Assembly: GCA_036159515.1 (NCBI GenBank)
Contig: JAYYEV010000043.1
Location: 10,995-74,994 of the forward strand
Length of the DNA stretch: 64,000 nucleotides
Reading direction: 5' to 3'
Origin: GCA-002727735 sp036159515
GTDB taxonomy: Bacteria > Bacteroidota > Bacteroidia > Flavobacteriales_D > Parvicellaceae
Part shown: piece after piece, positions 17,654 to 26,564 of the stretch
How the letters are laid out: every line of letters begins with the position of its first letter
Position numbering within the stretch: position 1 is the first letter of the stretch
Program-made: the position numbers and the translations under genes
The notes under the pieces: model-generated
Databases searched by the model: none
What the model saw: the letters and a program-made list of their open reading frames with translations, nothing else
What the model was told of the DNA's origin: nothing

Positions 17654-17848
17654 TTAAGCTTTCTTTAAGAAAGGTAACCCAGTTCTTTCATTTTCAATTA
17701 CTTTCTTTCCTGAAGGTAAGTCACATGAGTTAGATCCTTCTTCTCTTGAGAAATAATAAATTGTTTGATTTCTTCCTCCTCTTAAAGTTACATCTTTAGA
17801 ATGTAAATAGTAAGTACTTCCTTTACTATTGGTATGTGAATATGCCAT
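17654..17848 (-). CDS. Small conserved protein of unknown function (64 aa)
   Basis: 64 aa from the ATG at 17848 (a longer frame to 17899 lacks conserved sequence). Composition and motifs (MAYSHTNSKGSTYYLHSK, TLRGGRNQTIYYFSREE, ENERTGLPFLKKA) match a small cytosolic family widespread in Bacteroidota and some other bacteria, with no known function. The chain is rich in basic and aromatic residues with no signal peptide or membrane helix. It has its own strong terminator, so it is a single-gene transcript; that, with its small size, suggests an abundantly expressed protein, which is inference. Confidence 0.82.
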   Translation of the reverse strand: MAYSHTNSKGSTYYLHSKDVTLRGGRNQTIYYFSREEGSNSCDLPSGKKVIENERTGLPFLKKA

Positions 17849-17959
17849 TTTTTTAAATTTTTTGATTAATAACAAGGTGAATATATTAAAATAAACCAAT
17901 TATACTCTGAAAACAGACCAGATAATATGGTTTTTTTATTAACAATATTAACAGGATAA

Positions 17960-18748
17960 CTACTCGAGAAGATTTGGAGTATTCAGTTCACCGTCCATTT
18001 TTTCCAGTTCCATACGCACTGAGCCAACCCATATTTTTGCTTTTGCCAATAAAGGTATTTTGTTATAATCATCTGAAATCCAGACAGTTAAATCTTCTTC
18101 TTCCTTGAAAATTCTGCCTTTCTGTACAATGGGGCAAAATTTCAATGCATTGAACTGACCCGCTTCTATTTTAATGGGTTCTTTACCAAGATACTTTACC
18201 TTAAGGTTATAAATTTCTTCGTCCACAAAACTATTAAAAGATAAAATAGTGTCTTTTTTCAGGTTTTTTAGGTTTAAAGTTCTGGCATAGAAATAACAAG
18301 AAACCATATCTTGTATATTTTCTGGTACTTTAATTTTTTGTTCTCCTGTGTTTACTGTTTGTTCATCATGATTAAAAGTGTAAAATTGATTAAATTTTGT
18401 GTTACCCTCACTCACATTTCTTATGAAAAATTTGGGTTTCATTGTGGAGGAATCAATGATACTTTCATAATGATCTCTGACCTTAAAAAACCAATCAAAG
18501 GTAAAATTGGTATTCCCTTTTGCAACTACCCTAAAGCATTCGGGCTGTGATGCAATTGATTTTACCTCTAAATCTGCATTTCCCGCTTCTATAATACCAT
18601 ACGCAATTTTATACCTTAACTTTTCACCAATTGTAAATGGTTTTATATTTTCAACACTATAATTTACGCTGTATAATGAATGACTAGTGTAATTGCTAAA
18701 TGAACATAGTATGGCAACAAGACTTAAAAGAAAGAATTTTCTATTCAT
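17960..18748 (-). CDS. DUF3108 domain-containing periplasmic protein
   Basis: 262 aa with an N-terminal signal peptide (about 1-24). The mature start PFTIGEKLRYKIAYGIIEAGNADLEV, of which KLRYKIAYG and AGNADLEV are the family hallmarks, and the C-terminal VWISDDYNKIPLLAKAKI match DUF3108. The family is predicted to form a beta-barrel-like lipid-binding fold in the periplasm; its activity is unknown. The upstream flank holds the divergent lipoprotein gene only 21 bases away, so their promoters must overlap. Confidence 0.82.
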   Translation of the reverse strand: MNRKFFLLSLVAILCSFSNYTSHSLYSVNYSVENIKPFTIGEKLRYKIAYGIIEAGNADLEVKSIASQPECFRVVAKGNTNFTFDWFFKVRDHYESIIDSSTMKPKFFIRNVSEGNTKFNQFYTFNHDEQTVNTGEQKIKVPENIQDMVSCYFYARTLNLKNLKKDTILSFNSFVDEEIYNLKVKYLGKEPIKIEAGQFNALKFCPIVQKGRIFKEEEDLTVWISDDYNKIPLLAKAKIWVGSVRMELEKMDGELNTPNLLE

Positions 18749-18769
18749 AGTTTATTTTCGACAAAAAAG

Positions 18770-19091
18770 ATGCCACTTTAAAAAATACATCTTTTTTCTC
18801 TTAATTTTTTCCTGCGATAGCACCCCATCAAGAGCTAAAATTGATATCAAACCCCATCAAATTGAAGAACAAAATGCTGTTGTAAAAGAAGGAGAAGTAA
18901 TTATCTATCATAAAAATGGAAATCCTCAAAGTGTGGGACATTTCGTAAATGGGGTCGCCCATGGACCTATTATTGTATATGATAGCAATGGTCATGAATT
19001 GTATAGAGGTATTTTTAAAGATGGTAAACCTTCTGGAGAGTGGGTTTTTACAAATCCAAAAAACAATGAAAAAACAATTAAATCTTATTAA
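18770..19091 (+). CDS. MORN_2-repeat lipoprotein with probable +1 frameshift after the start
   Basis: From the ATG at 18770 the frame ends after three codons (ATG CCA CTT TAA). Removing one T from the TTT at 18777-18779 gives MPLKKYIFFLLIFSC, a complete lipoprotein signal peptide, continuous with the frame that runs to 19091. The only in-frame ATGs without a correction (18693, 18711) lie inside the divergent DUF3108 gene and give two hydrophobic stretches. The mature part carries MORN_2-type repeats (GEVIIYHKNGNPQSVGHF, GPIIVYDSNGHELYRGIF, GEWVF). Expected product about 106 aa. It is either a recent natural frameshift or a sequence error. Confidence 0.6.
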
Positions 19092-19159
19092 GAATAGTTT
19101 TTACCATTTTTGATATGATTATTTTCTATGTCATTACTATTCTATTCCTTTTCATTTTA

Positions 19160-19167
19160 TAGTTTTG
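19160..19167 (+). promoter_or_regulatory. Candidate -7 box (TAGTTTTG) for the 19182 gene
   Basis: TAGTTTTG fits TAnnTTTG and lies 14 bases before the ATG at 19182. It sits inside the possible N-terminal extension from 19128, which supports the shorter start. Confidence 0.4.
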
Positions 19168-19181
19168 ATAAAATTTTAAAA

Positions 19182-19535
19182 ATGAAAGCACATATCATAT
19201 CACTAGTTAATTCAGTTGTTTTAATATCCATGAGCGTTTGGGGTTACTTATCATCTGAAACACCCTCTGTTACAGCTTTGATACCATTATTTTTTGGTGT
19301 AGGTATTTTGCTATGTTACGTTGGGGTGAAAAAAGAAAATAAGGCAATTGCTCATATTTCAGTATTATTAACTCTAATTGTATTAGTCGCATTATTTATG
19401 CCATTAAAAGGTGCCTTTGGAAGAGAAGACTCCATGGCAATTTTTAGAATAGTTGTAATGATTTTATCCTCTGCTCTTTCTATGGTTGCATTTGTGAGAA
19501 GCTTTATAGCGGCAAGAAAGAAAAGAATAGATTAA
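19182..19535 (+). CDS. Small four-helix membrane protein, function unknown
   Basis: 117 aa from ATG 19182; an upstream in-frame ATG at 19128 would add a poorly fitting aromatic stretch and overlap the promoter box. Four hydrophobic helices (about 4-20, 29-46, 55-73, 85-106) end in the basic tail AARKKRID, facing the cytoplasm. Conserved glycine/proline-rich loops (SETPSVTALIPLFFGVG) resemble a small uncharacterised Bacteroidota membrane family. hflX begins 5 bases downstream, so co-transcription is likely. Confidence 0.72.
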   Translation: MKAHIISLVNSVVLISMSVWGYLSSETPSVTALIPLFFGVGILLCYVGVKKENKAIAHISVLLTLIVLVALFMPLKGAFGREDSMAIFRIVVMILSSALSMVAFVRSFIAARKKRID

Positions 19536-19540
19536 GTATT

Positions 19541-20668
19541 TTGCCATCCATTGAAAAGGCCATTATTGTTGGTTTAGTTAATCAAAAACAAGATTCACTA
19601 CAAACACAAGAATTTTTAGATGAGCTAGCCTTTCTAGCATTAACATCTGGAGCCAAAGTGGTAAATCGTTTTACGCAAAGACTTAATCAACCACTACCAA
19701 ATACTTTTATAGGAAAAGGCAAACTGGGTGTAATAAAGGATTTTGTGAAAGAACACCATATTGATCTAGTGATTTTTGATGATGATTTAACTGCCACGCA
19801 GCTTCGAAATATTGAACGTATATTATCGTGCAAGATTTTAGACAGAAGTAATTTAATACTAGACATTTTTGCTAGTAGAGCACGTACTGCTCATGCAAAA
19901 ACTCAGGTAGAGTTAGCTCAATATCAATATTTGCTTCCAAGATTAACGCGAATGTGGACGCACCTGGAACGTCAAAAAGGAGGAATTGGCATGAGAGGGC
20001 CTGGTGAAACCCAAATTGAAACAGATAGAAGAATTATTAATAAAAAGATAGGCCAACTAAAACTAAAGCTAGAAAAGATCGATAAACAAAAATTTATTCA
20101 AAGAAAAAACAGGGGGAATTCGATTAGAGTTGCGTTGGTGGGATATACCAACGTTGGAAAATCAACCATCATGAATCTGTTAAGTAAATCGGATGTTTTT
20201 GCTGAGAATAAGTTGTTTGCTACCTTGGATACCACTGTAAGAAAAGTGGTGATCAATCAAGTTCCATTTTTATTGTCCGATACAGTTGGTTTTATAAGGA
20301 AATTGCCTCATCAACTAGTGGAATCATTTAAATCAACGTTAGACGAAGTAAGAGAGGCAGATGTGCTAATTCATGTAGTAGACGTGTCTCATCCATCCTA
20401 TCAAGACCAAGTGGACTCTGTGAATGAGACCTTGAATGAATTATTGGACCAACCGAAACCTTTACTGATTTGTTTCAATAAAATGGATAATATAAATGTG
20501 GAGGTATTGCAAGCTGTGATGAATGAAAACAGAAAAAGTGAACATGAATTTGTATTCATTTCAGCAATCAAAAAGCTAAAAATAGATGAGTTTAGACAAA
20601 AACTTTTTCAAATAGTTGAAAAACTTCATTTTACTAGATTCCCCTTTAATACTACGGTGATAAACTAA
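19541..20668 (+). CDS. hflX: GTPase HflX
   Basis: 375 aa. TTG start 5 bases after the preceding stop. The HflX N-terminal domain includes NTFIGKGKLGVI and the FDDDLTATQLRNIE motif, then the ILDIFASRARTAHAKTQVE helix and GGIGMRGPGETQIETDRR linker. The GTPase domain has G1 GYTNVGKST (201-209), G3 DTVGFIRKLP and G4 NKMD. HflX binds the 50S subunit and splits stalled or heat-damaged ribosomes. All diagnostic motifs are present and length is usual. Confidence 0.93.
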   Translation: MPSIEKAIIVGLVNQKQDSLQTQEFLDELAFLALTSGAKVVNRFTQRLNQPLPNTFIGKGKLGVIKDFVKEHHIDLVIFDDDLTATQLRNIERILSCKILDRSNLILDIFASRARTAHAKTQVELAQYQYLLPRLTRMWTHLERQKGGIGMRGPGETQIETDRRIINKKIGQLKLKLEKIDKQKFIQRKNRGNSIRVALVGYTNVGKSTIMNLLSKSDVFAENKLFATLDTTVRKVVINQVPFLLSDTVGFIRKLPHQLVESFKSTLDEVREADVLIHVVDVSHPSYQDQVDSVNETLNELLDQPKPLLICFNKMDNINVEVLQAVMNENRKSEHEFVFISAIKKLKIDEFRQKLFQIVEKLHFTRFPFNTTVIN

Positions 20669-20687
20669 TTTTAAGTTCAAGTTTTTA

Positions 20688-20695
20688 TATTTTTG
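20688..20695 (+). promoter_or_regulatory. Candidate -7 box (TATTTTTG) for threonine dehydrogenase
   Basis: TATTTTTG fits TAnnTTTG, 16 bases before the ATG at 20712, predicting a leader of about 10 nt. No -33 TTG is obvious. Confidence 0.4.
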
Positions 20696-20711
20696 ATTAC
20701 ATTGAAATTCT

Positions 20712-21656
20712 ATGGGTAAAAAATTAGTTATAGGTTCTGCAGGTCAAATAGGCACTGAGCTGATACATGCCTTAACTAAAATATATGGTCAAAATCAAGT
20801 TGTGGCTACTGATATTTATCCAAAGCATAAAGGCATACATAACGGCATTCTTTTTCTTAAAATGGATGTACTAGATGCTGATCACTTAGCAAGCATTGTA
20901 AAAGAGCATGAAATTTCAGAAGTATATCTTTTAGCTGCTTTACTTTCAGCAGTTTCAGAAAGTAAAATTAAATCGGCTTGGGATTTAAATATGAACGGTC
21001 TTTTTAATGTCCTGGAATTGGCTAGACAAGGACAAATTAAAAAAGTATTTTGGCCAAGTTCTATAGCCGTTTTTGGTCCAACAAGTCCAAAAGAAAATTC
21101 ACCTCAAAATTCTTTATTAGAGCCAACAACGGTGTATGGAATTAGCAAATCTGCAGGTGAAAGGTGGTGTGCCTATTATCACCAAAAATTTAATATTGAC
21201 GTAAGAAGCATTAGGTATCCAGGAATAATCAGTTATAAAAGTTTACCAGGGGGTGGCACAACTGATTATGCTGTTGATATTTTTCATGAAGCGATCAAGC
21301 ACCAACGCTATTCTTGTTTTATTGAAAAAGATGTGAACTTACCCATGATGTACATGGATGATGCAATAAGAGCAACTGTTCAATTAATGCAAGTTGATAA
21401 ATCAGCACTCCCTTTATTTAAAAGCTATAATGTTTCTGCCTTAAGTTTTTCACCTGATGATATTGCAAAAGAGATTAGCTCTCACATTCCGAACTTTAAA
21501 ATTAAATACAGTCCAGATTTTAGAAACAACATCGCCAAGTCTTGGCCATCATCTATTAATGATCAAGAGGCTAGAAATGACTGGGGGTGGAAAGAGGAAT
21601 ATGACCTAAAAAAAATGACTCTTAAAATGATTGAAGGAATAAGAAGTAACCATTGA
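20712..21656 (+). CDS. tdh: L-threonine 3-dehydrogenase, SDR type
   Basis: 314 aa extended short-chain dehydrogenase. NAD-binding GSAGQIGTE (8-16), catalytic Tyr142/Lys146 in VYGISKSAGE, and RYPGIISYKSLPGGGTTDYA (168-187), where the GGGTTDYA segment is characteristic of SDR-type threonine dehydrogenases known from psychrophilic flavobacteria. The enzyme oxidises L-threonine to 2-amino-3-ketobutyrate with NAD+, the first step to glycine and acetyl-CoA. The partner ligase gene kbl is not in this window. An NDP-sugar epimerase is a less likely alternative because of the GGGTTDYA motif. Confidence 0.88.
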   Translation: MGKKLVIGSAGQIGTELIHALTKIYGQNQVVATDIYPKHKGIHNGILFLKMDVLDADHLASIVKEHEISEVYLLAALLSAVSESKIKSAWDLNMNGLFNVLELARQGQIKKVFWPSSIAVFGPTSPKENSPQNSLLEPTTVYGISKSAGERWCAYYHQKFNIDVRSIRYPGIISYKSLPGGGTTDYAVDIFHEAIKHQRYSCFIEKDVNLPMMYMDDAIRATVQLMQVDKSALPLFKSYNVSALSFSPDDIAKEISSHIPNFKIKYSPDFRNNIAKSWPSSINDQEARNDWGWKEEYDLKKMTLKMIEGIRSNH

Positions 21657-21673
21657 CTAGTTTCATCAAATAT

Positions 21674-22540
21674 ATGATTCGCTTATTTTTTTCGCTAATA
21701 CTATCAATATTCCTCCTGCTTGGCTTGCAAGCACAAGTAGATACTGTTAATCAAATTGTAAAAGGATCTAGACATGGTTATTGGGTAATTACGGGTGAAA
21801 TGATAAAGGATGACAATTATGTTCCTGTAGCTAAAGTGGAAGAAGGTAGATTCCATTATGGGAGAAGAATAGGTGAATGGAATAAATATTACCCTTCTGG
21901 AAAAATTAAAAGCAAAATTAAATATATCAATGGCACTCCGAAGGGTGATTTTATAACTTATTTTGAAAATGGTCAAGTTGAAGAAAAGGGTAGTTGGAAT
22001 GCGAAAGTATATAACGGTAAATTTATAAGGTATTACGAAAACGGTGAAATAGCACAACAAAAATCATTTAATGAAAAGGGGAAAACAGAAGGAGAGGTAA
22101 TATACTATTATCCTAATGGGAAGGCTGAATTAGTTTTTGAAACTGCAAATGGACTCGGGAGAGGTAAAGCAATAAGATATTGGCCAAATGGAGATATAAA
22201 AGAGAAAATTTCGTTTAATGAAAAGGGGGAATCCACTACTTCAGGTACTATTTCAAGAGTAAATCCAGCAGTAAAAAATGCAAGGGCTATTATAGAAAAA
22301 AAGGAATCTGTTATTGCACAGGGGGAACTCAATATAGGCCCTTTACCTTCAGTAAAAGGAAAATTCTTAAATGATGGGTATCATAAGACCTATAATGAAA
22401 ACAAAGATATATTGATGGATGGAGAATTTCTGGACGGGAAGCTATGGACAGGTAAGCACTACATCTACGATGAAAATGGATTGATCGAAAGAATAGATGT
22501 GTACAAAGAAGGGAAGTTTGAAGGTAACGGTGTCCTATAA
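21674..22540 (+). CDS. Secreted MORN_2 (YwqK-like) repeat protein
   Basis: 288 aa from ATG 21674; a TTG at 21653 overlapping the tdh stop is also in frame but the ATG gives a clean signal peptide ending LQA|QVD. The chain has about six repeats of the toxin-antitoxin YwqK/MORN_2 type, each with a YYPSGKIKSKIKY-like core: KYYPSGK, TYFENGQ, RYYENGE, YYYPNGK, RYWPNGD and a final YDENGL. Such arrays are common in secreted Bacteroidota proteins and are probably structural or binding. Together with the genes at 15341 and 18770 it is the third such protein in 7 kb. It ends 2 bases from the converging acyltransferase gene. Confidence 0.82.
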   Translation: MIRLFFSLILSIFLLLGLQAQVDTVNQIVKGSRHGYWVITGEMIKDDNYVPVAKVEEGRFHYGRRIGEWNKYYPSGKIKSKIKYINGTPKGDFITYFENGQVEEKGSWNAKVYNGKFIRYYENGEIAQQKSFNEKGKTEGEVIYYYPNGKAELVFETANGLGRGKAIRYWPNGDIKEKISFNEKGESTTSGTISRVNPAVKNARAIIEKKESVIAQGELNIGPLPSVKGKFLNDGYHKTYNENKDILMDGEFLDGKLWTGKHYIYDENGLIERIDVYKEGKFEGNGVL

Positions 22541-22542
22541 AT

Positions 22543-23862
22543 TCACCTGATAATTTCATACATATTAAGATACTCTCTCTTTATTTCATGCAACTTATCA
22601 TGGTTTTTCTTGTAGGCGTACATTCCTTTTACTTTAGTTAAAAATATCCAATACCTAAAACTAAACAGTGCAGTTAAAGGGAGAACAAGTATAAATAACA
22701 AACCATATTTCCACCCAAAAATAAAAGAGAAGAGTAGTATTGCTATACTCCAGTAAATAAAAAACAACACAGGACCCATTGCCATTTTTAATGAACCATG
22801 AAAATGCTTGTCTTTTACATTTTTATTCACAAACCAAACCGGAATTTTATAGGGTAAATAATTTAATGTTAGCCCAATTAAATGAATAGGAAAAGAACCC
22901 AAAAGTACAAATGCATACGCAAATAATTTTATTGTCGAATCGGGTTGCTTGTGTAATAAATATGGTCTTATTTGATATTTTTTCATTTCATGTTTTAGCG
23001 TTTTAGCTAAGACCATGAAATGGGCATATAATGATTCATCTTCTGCTTGTAACTTTTCTAGCTTTTCCAATCTTTTTTTTCTTTCATCAAATTTCTTTTT
23101 AACGGATTTCACATCTGCAGACAATGGTACTCGATGAAGTAAATAATATAATTGATCATAATGATTATCATCTTTTATATTGATCATTAAATTACTTAGT
23201 TCTGCATTAATATGTTCCGACAATTTATTTACAGCTTCTGAAGGATTTGACTTGTAACTTTCAAAATAACCGCTAATATCAATTGGTTGGGCCGCATTAA
23301 GATATAGACTTCCATTCATTCGAAAATGATCTTCGTAGTCAATACCCAGGGGTACAATTTTTAAATTAATATCGTTATTGTATTTCTCTGCTGCACCTAA
23401 AGCTATTCTAGCAATACCTTTTTTCAAAGGCCTTAAACATTTTTTGTAATGATGGTTACCTTCAGGAAAAATAATAATATTACCATTTTGCTTTAATATA
23501 TCATAGCAAGTGTCAAATGTTTTTTGATTCATTTTTATGGTATCCACTCCGTCCCGTTGTCTATATATAGGAAGCATATAAATCATGGAAAGTAATTTTG
23601 CTACTAACGGCTTTTTAAATATATCTGCTCGGGATAAAAAGTAGGTTGGCTCCTTACTTTTACCGGCTATTACAATTGGGTCTAAGAAGGCGTTTTGATG
23701 ATTTACAGCATACAAAATACCCGTATTTGCTGGAATTGATTTTTTCCCTTGGTATTGGTGATTTTTGAAATACGATCTTATCCCAGTGATCACAATAGCA
23801 TAACCTACCTTGTACAACAGACCCCAGGGTTTAAACCAATAACCAATCCAAAATTCTTTCAT
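22543..23862 (-). CDS. 1-acyl-glycerol-3-phosphate/GPAT-type acyltransferase with C-terminal membrane region
   Basis: 439 aa. The acyltransferase block 1 is NHQNAFLDP: five residues, not four, separate His and Asp (HX5D), as in the yeast Gpt2/Sct1-type glycerol-3-phosphate acyltransferases. Block III is IIFPEGNHH and block IV IVPLGIDYEDH. A linker with coiled-coil character (about 240-275) precedes two or three membrane helices (about 305-330, 360-400). The enzyme probably acylates glycerol-3-phosphate or a related acceptor at the inner membrane. The pheT stop overlaps this start by one base, so they share a transcript. Confidence 0.82.
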   Translation of the reverse strand: MKEFWIGYWFKPWGLLYKVGYAIVITGIRSYFKNHQYQGKKSIPANTGILYAVNHQNAFLDPIVIAGKSKEPTYFLSRADIFKKPLVAKLLSMIYMLPIYRQRDGVDTIKMNQKTFDTCYDILKQNGNIIIFPEGNHHYKKCLRPLKKGIARIALGAAEKYNNDINLKIVPLGIDYEDHFRMNGSLYLNAAQPIDISGYFESYKSNPSEAVNKLSEHINAELSNLMINIKDDNHYDQLYYLLHRVPLSADVKSVKKKFDERKKRLEKLEKLQAEDESLYAHFMVLAKTLKHEMKKYQIRPYLLHKQPDSTIKLFAYAFVLLGSFPIHLIGLTLNYLPYKIPVWFVNKNVKDKHFHGSLKMAMGPVLFFIYWSIAILLFSFIFGWKYGLLFILVLPLTALFSFRYWIFLTKVKGMYAYKKNHDKLHEIKREYLNMYEIIR

Positions 23863-26309
23863 TACCTTAATTGACCGTTAGTTTCTTTTAAAATGCAATG
23901 TTGTATTTGATGCATTACTTTGTCAACCTCTTTGTCTGTTAGTGTTCTTTTGGGGTGTAGAAATTGAAAGCGAAGACCATATGCTTTCTTTTCTACAAAT
24001 TGTTTTTTATTTCTGTAGATATCAAAAAGACTAATCCCCTGTAACAAGTTTGTTTTCACATTTTTGGTGGCATTGATGATATCAGCTAAAGTGACCTGTT
24101 CATCAATCAGAATGGATAAATCACGATAAACTTTTTGAAATTTATTAATGGGGGTATACTTTATAAGATTTTTTTGACATAATTGGTAAATGTTATCCCA
24201 GTAAAGTTCCGCCATGTAACAAGGTTCCTTAATCTCTAGTTGATCAGTTAAATGGGAATTAATTAAGCCACATTTTCCAACTATTTTGTTTCCAACTTGA
24301 TACGAAATACCTCCACTAAATAGCTCATTACTTTCAAAAATGGTTTCTTCTTGTGTAATCCCCAGTAAAGAAAATATACTCTCCACATATCCCTTTAGTT
24401 GATAAAATGAAGTTTCTTTTTTCCCCCCATACCAATGTTCTTCATGTTGAAGTCCTTTTAAAGCAATAATTAGATGTTTTTCTTCGTGAAATTTATGTTG
24501 ATTTAATTGATATGTTTTACCCCATTCAAAAAGTTGCACATTAGCTTCTCCATGATCTTGGTTATACTTTATCACATCTAGCATATTTAGCACCAACGTT
24601 TGTCTAAGCACTTCAGTGTCAGAGCTTAGCGGGTTTAGCAGTTTTACATAAGCCTCTTCATTTAAACCAGTATGTGTTAAATTCTTGCTTTGATGTGTGG
24701 CTGTTAATGAATTATTAAGCAATTCATTAAAACCTCTCGCAGAAAGATAATCACTTACTTTTTTTTGAGTTGAAACGCTATTTCTCATTGGTGTAAATGA
24801 AGGGGAGCTATTTATTTTTGGAGAAATAATTACATTATTATAACCATATATCCTTAATACTTCTTCTGCTACATCGGATTCTCTATTTACATCCACTCTG
24901 TAGTCGGGTATCTTTAAGCGATAGGAGGAGTTTTTTATAGGCGTATTTGATATTTCAAGTAAGGTTAAAATGGAGTTAATTTCTCCATCCGTGATGGAAA
25001 TTCCACAGAGCTTTCTTATGGAATTATAATCTGCTTCGCAATGATGAAAGTGTTGAGTTTTAGGACTGTTGTTGACATCAAAGATTGATGACCCAACATT
25101 CCCCCCAGCTATTTCCAAGATTAATTCTACCGCTTTTTTTAAAGCAGGTATTACCATTTTAGGATCAACTCCCCTTTCGTATCTGAACGATGCGTCTGTG
25201 TTAAGACCATGTCTTTTAGCTGTTTTTCGAATATTTACAGGATCAAATAAGGCGCTTTCTAAAAAAATGTGTTTTGTTTTACTGCTAACGCCTGATTTTA
25301 ACCCCCCGAAAACACCTGCAATGCACATTTCTTTTTCATCGTCACATATCATCAAATCTTCCTCATTTAACTTTCTTTCTGTACCGTCTAACGTAGTGAA
25401 TGAAGTATCACCTTTAGGACATCGAATTTTTATGTGTTGATTTGAAATTTCATCTAAATCAAATGCGTGAAGTGGTTGACCCAGCTCATGGAGTACATAA
25501 TTAGTAGCATCTACTATATTATTTATGCTTTTCACTCCTATCGAAGTTAATTTATTCTTTAACCAATTAGGGCTCGATTTTACTTGAACGTCATTCAAAA
25601 TTATGCCAGTATATCGAATGCATTTTTTTGGCTCAAGAACAGAAACTTTAAATGTGTTGTTTTTTTTCTGATCAAAATTTATTGTATCTAGTAAGGGCTT
25701 TAGTTTTTGATCTATTTCAATTTTAGAATTATATTTCAGAACAGCCATAAGATCTCTAGCTACACCATAGTGCGACATGGCATCAGCCCTATTTGGTGTT
25801 AGTCCTATTTCAAAGATGGTATCCACTTCTACATCAAATACAGAACTAGCTTGATCACCAGCCTTATACTTGTCTGACAAGATCATTATTCCATCGTGAC
25901 TTTCACCTATTCCAATTTCATCTTCGGCACATATCATTCCATTAGACTCAATTCCTCTAATTTTGGCTTTTTTTATTTTTAATGGATCATGATTGATGGG
26001 GAAAATGGTTGTCCCTGGTAAAGCGACTAATACTTTTTGATTTATTCCCACATTTGGAGCTCCACATATGATTTGACTTAGTTCTCCGTCTCCGATGTCA
26101 ACATGAGTGATTTTTAATTTATCTGCGTTAGGATGTTTTTCACATTTTTTAATTTCTCCCACTACGATTCCATTTAACCCTCCTTTGATGTTTTCGTATT
26201 GCTCTGATTTTTCTACTTCTAGACCAATATCTGTTAACATTTCGCTAGTTTCTTCTGCTGTTAAATCGAAATCCAATATTTCTTTAATCCAGTTGAGAGA
26301 AATTTTCAT
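23862..26309 (-). CDS. pheT: Phenylalanine--tRNA ligase beta subunit
   Basis: 815 aa from the ATG at 26309, which gives the family start KISLNWIKEIL; a longer frame to 26405 adds 32 unrelated residues. The tRNA-binding domain (about 40-155, GEIKKCEKHPNADKLKI), B3/B4 editing domain (FVLHELGQPLHAFDLDE, and FGGLKSGVSSKTK), B5 domain and the C-terminal FDX-ACB domain ending in RTLTDKEVDKVMHQIQ are all present. It pairs with PheS, encoded 18 kb away at 44613, to charge tRNA-Phe. Unlinked pheS and pheT are common in this phylum. tRNA-Phe itself lies just upstream, divergently oriented. Confidence 0.93.
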   Translation of the reverse strand: MKISLNWIKEILDFDLTAEETSEMLTDIGLEVEKSEQYENIKGGLNGIVVGEIKKCEKHPNADKLKITHVDIGDGELSQIICGAPNVGINQKVLVALPGTTIFPINHDPLKIKKAKIRGIESNGMICAEDEIGIGESHDGIMILSDKYKAGDQASSVFDVEVDTIFEIGLTPNRADAMSHYGVARDLMAVLKYNSKIEIDQKLKPLLDTINFDQKKNNTFKVSVLEPKKCIRYTGIILNDVQVKSSPNWLKNKLTSIGVKSINNIVDATNYVLHELGQPLHAFDLDEISNQHIKIRCPKGDTSFTTLDGTERKLNEEDLMICDDEKEMCIAGVFGGLKSGVSSKTKHIFLESALFDPVNIRKTAKRHGLNTDASFRYERGVDPKMVIPALKKAVELILEIAGGNVGSSIFDVNNSPKTQHFHHCEADYNSIRKLCGISITDGEINSILTLLEISNTPIKNSSYRLKIPDYRVDVNRESDVAEEVLRIYGYNNVIISPKINSSPSFTPMRNSVSTQKKVSDYLSARGFNELLNNSLTATHQSKNLTHTGLNEEAYVKLLNPLSSDTEVLRQTLVLNMLDVIKYNQDHGEANVQLFEWGKTYQLNQHKFHEEKHLIIALKGLQHEEHWYGGKKETSFYQLKGYVESIFSLLGITQEETIFESNELFSGGISYQVGNKIVGKCGLINSHLTDQLEIKEPCYMAELYWDNIYQLCQKNLIKYTPINKFQKVYRDLSILIDEQVTLADIINATKNVKTNLLQGISLFDIYRNKKQFVEKKAYGLRFQFLHPKRTLTDKEVDKVMHQIQHCILKETNGQLR

Positions 26310-26413
26310 TAAAAATCTTTTTGAAAGCGTAAAAATAATGGCTTTTCTCGGATAACAAACATGTAATTGGAATTTCCTCTTTCTGGTTCTGGCACTAATC
26401 AACATAAAAAAGA

Positions 26414-26442
26414 TTGATACAATTAAAATTTTTTTATTTTTG
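26414..26442 (+). promoter_or_regulatory. Promoter of tRNA-Phe (-33 TTG, -7 TATTTTTG)
   Basis: TTG (26414-26416), an 18-base spacer and TATTTTTG (26435-26442) together match the Bacteroidota promoter consensus. The box ends 14 bases before the tRNA. This is the clearest two-part promoter in the window. Confidence 0.65.
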
Positions 26443-26456
26443 GCCCACCTTAAGCT

Positions 26457-26529
<73 letters not shown>

Positions 26530-26536
26530 CTTTAGA

Positions 26537-26564
26537 AGCCCTCAATTTTGGGGGCTTTTTTTTT
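26537..26564 (+). terminator. Rho-independent terminator after tRNA-Phe
   Basis: Stem AGCCCTC (26537-26543) with GGGGGCT (26550-26556; one T-G pair), loop AATTTT, followed by nine T (26556-26564). Its T run runs into the -33 element of the next promoter. Confidence 0.88.

Noticed and set aside
21704..22559. Minus-strand frames opposite the MORN_2 array
   Set aside because: Composition shadows of the repeats; real genes already occupy the region.
26310..26405. N-terminal extension of PheT
   Set aside because: The 32 extra residues do not resemble PheT, and KISLNWIKEIL begins at 26309.
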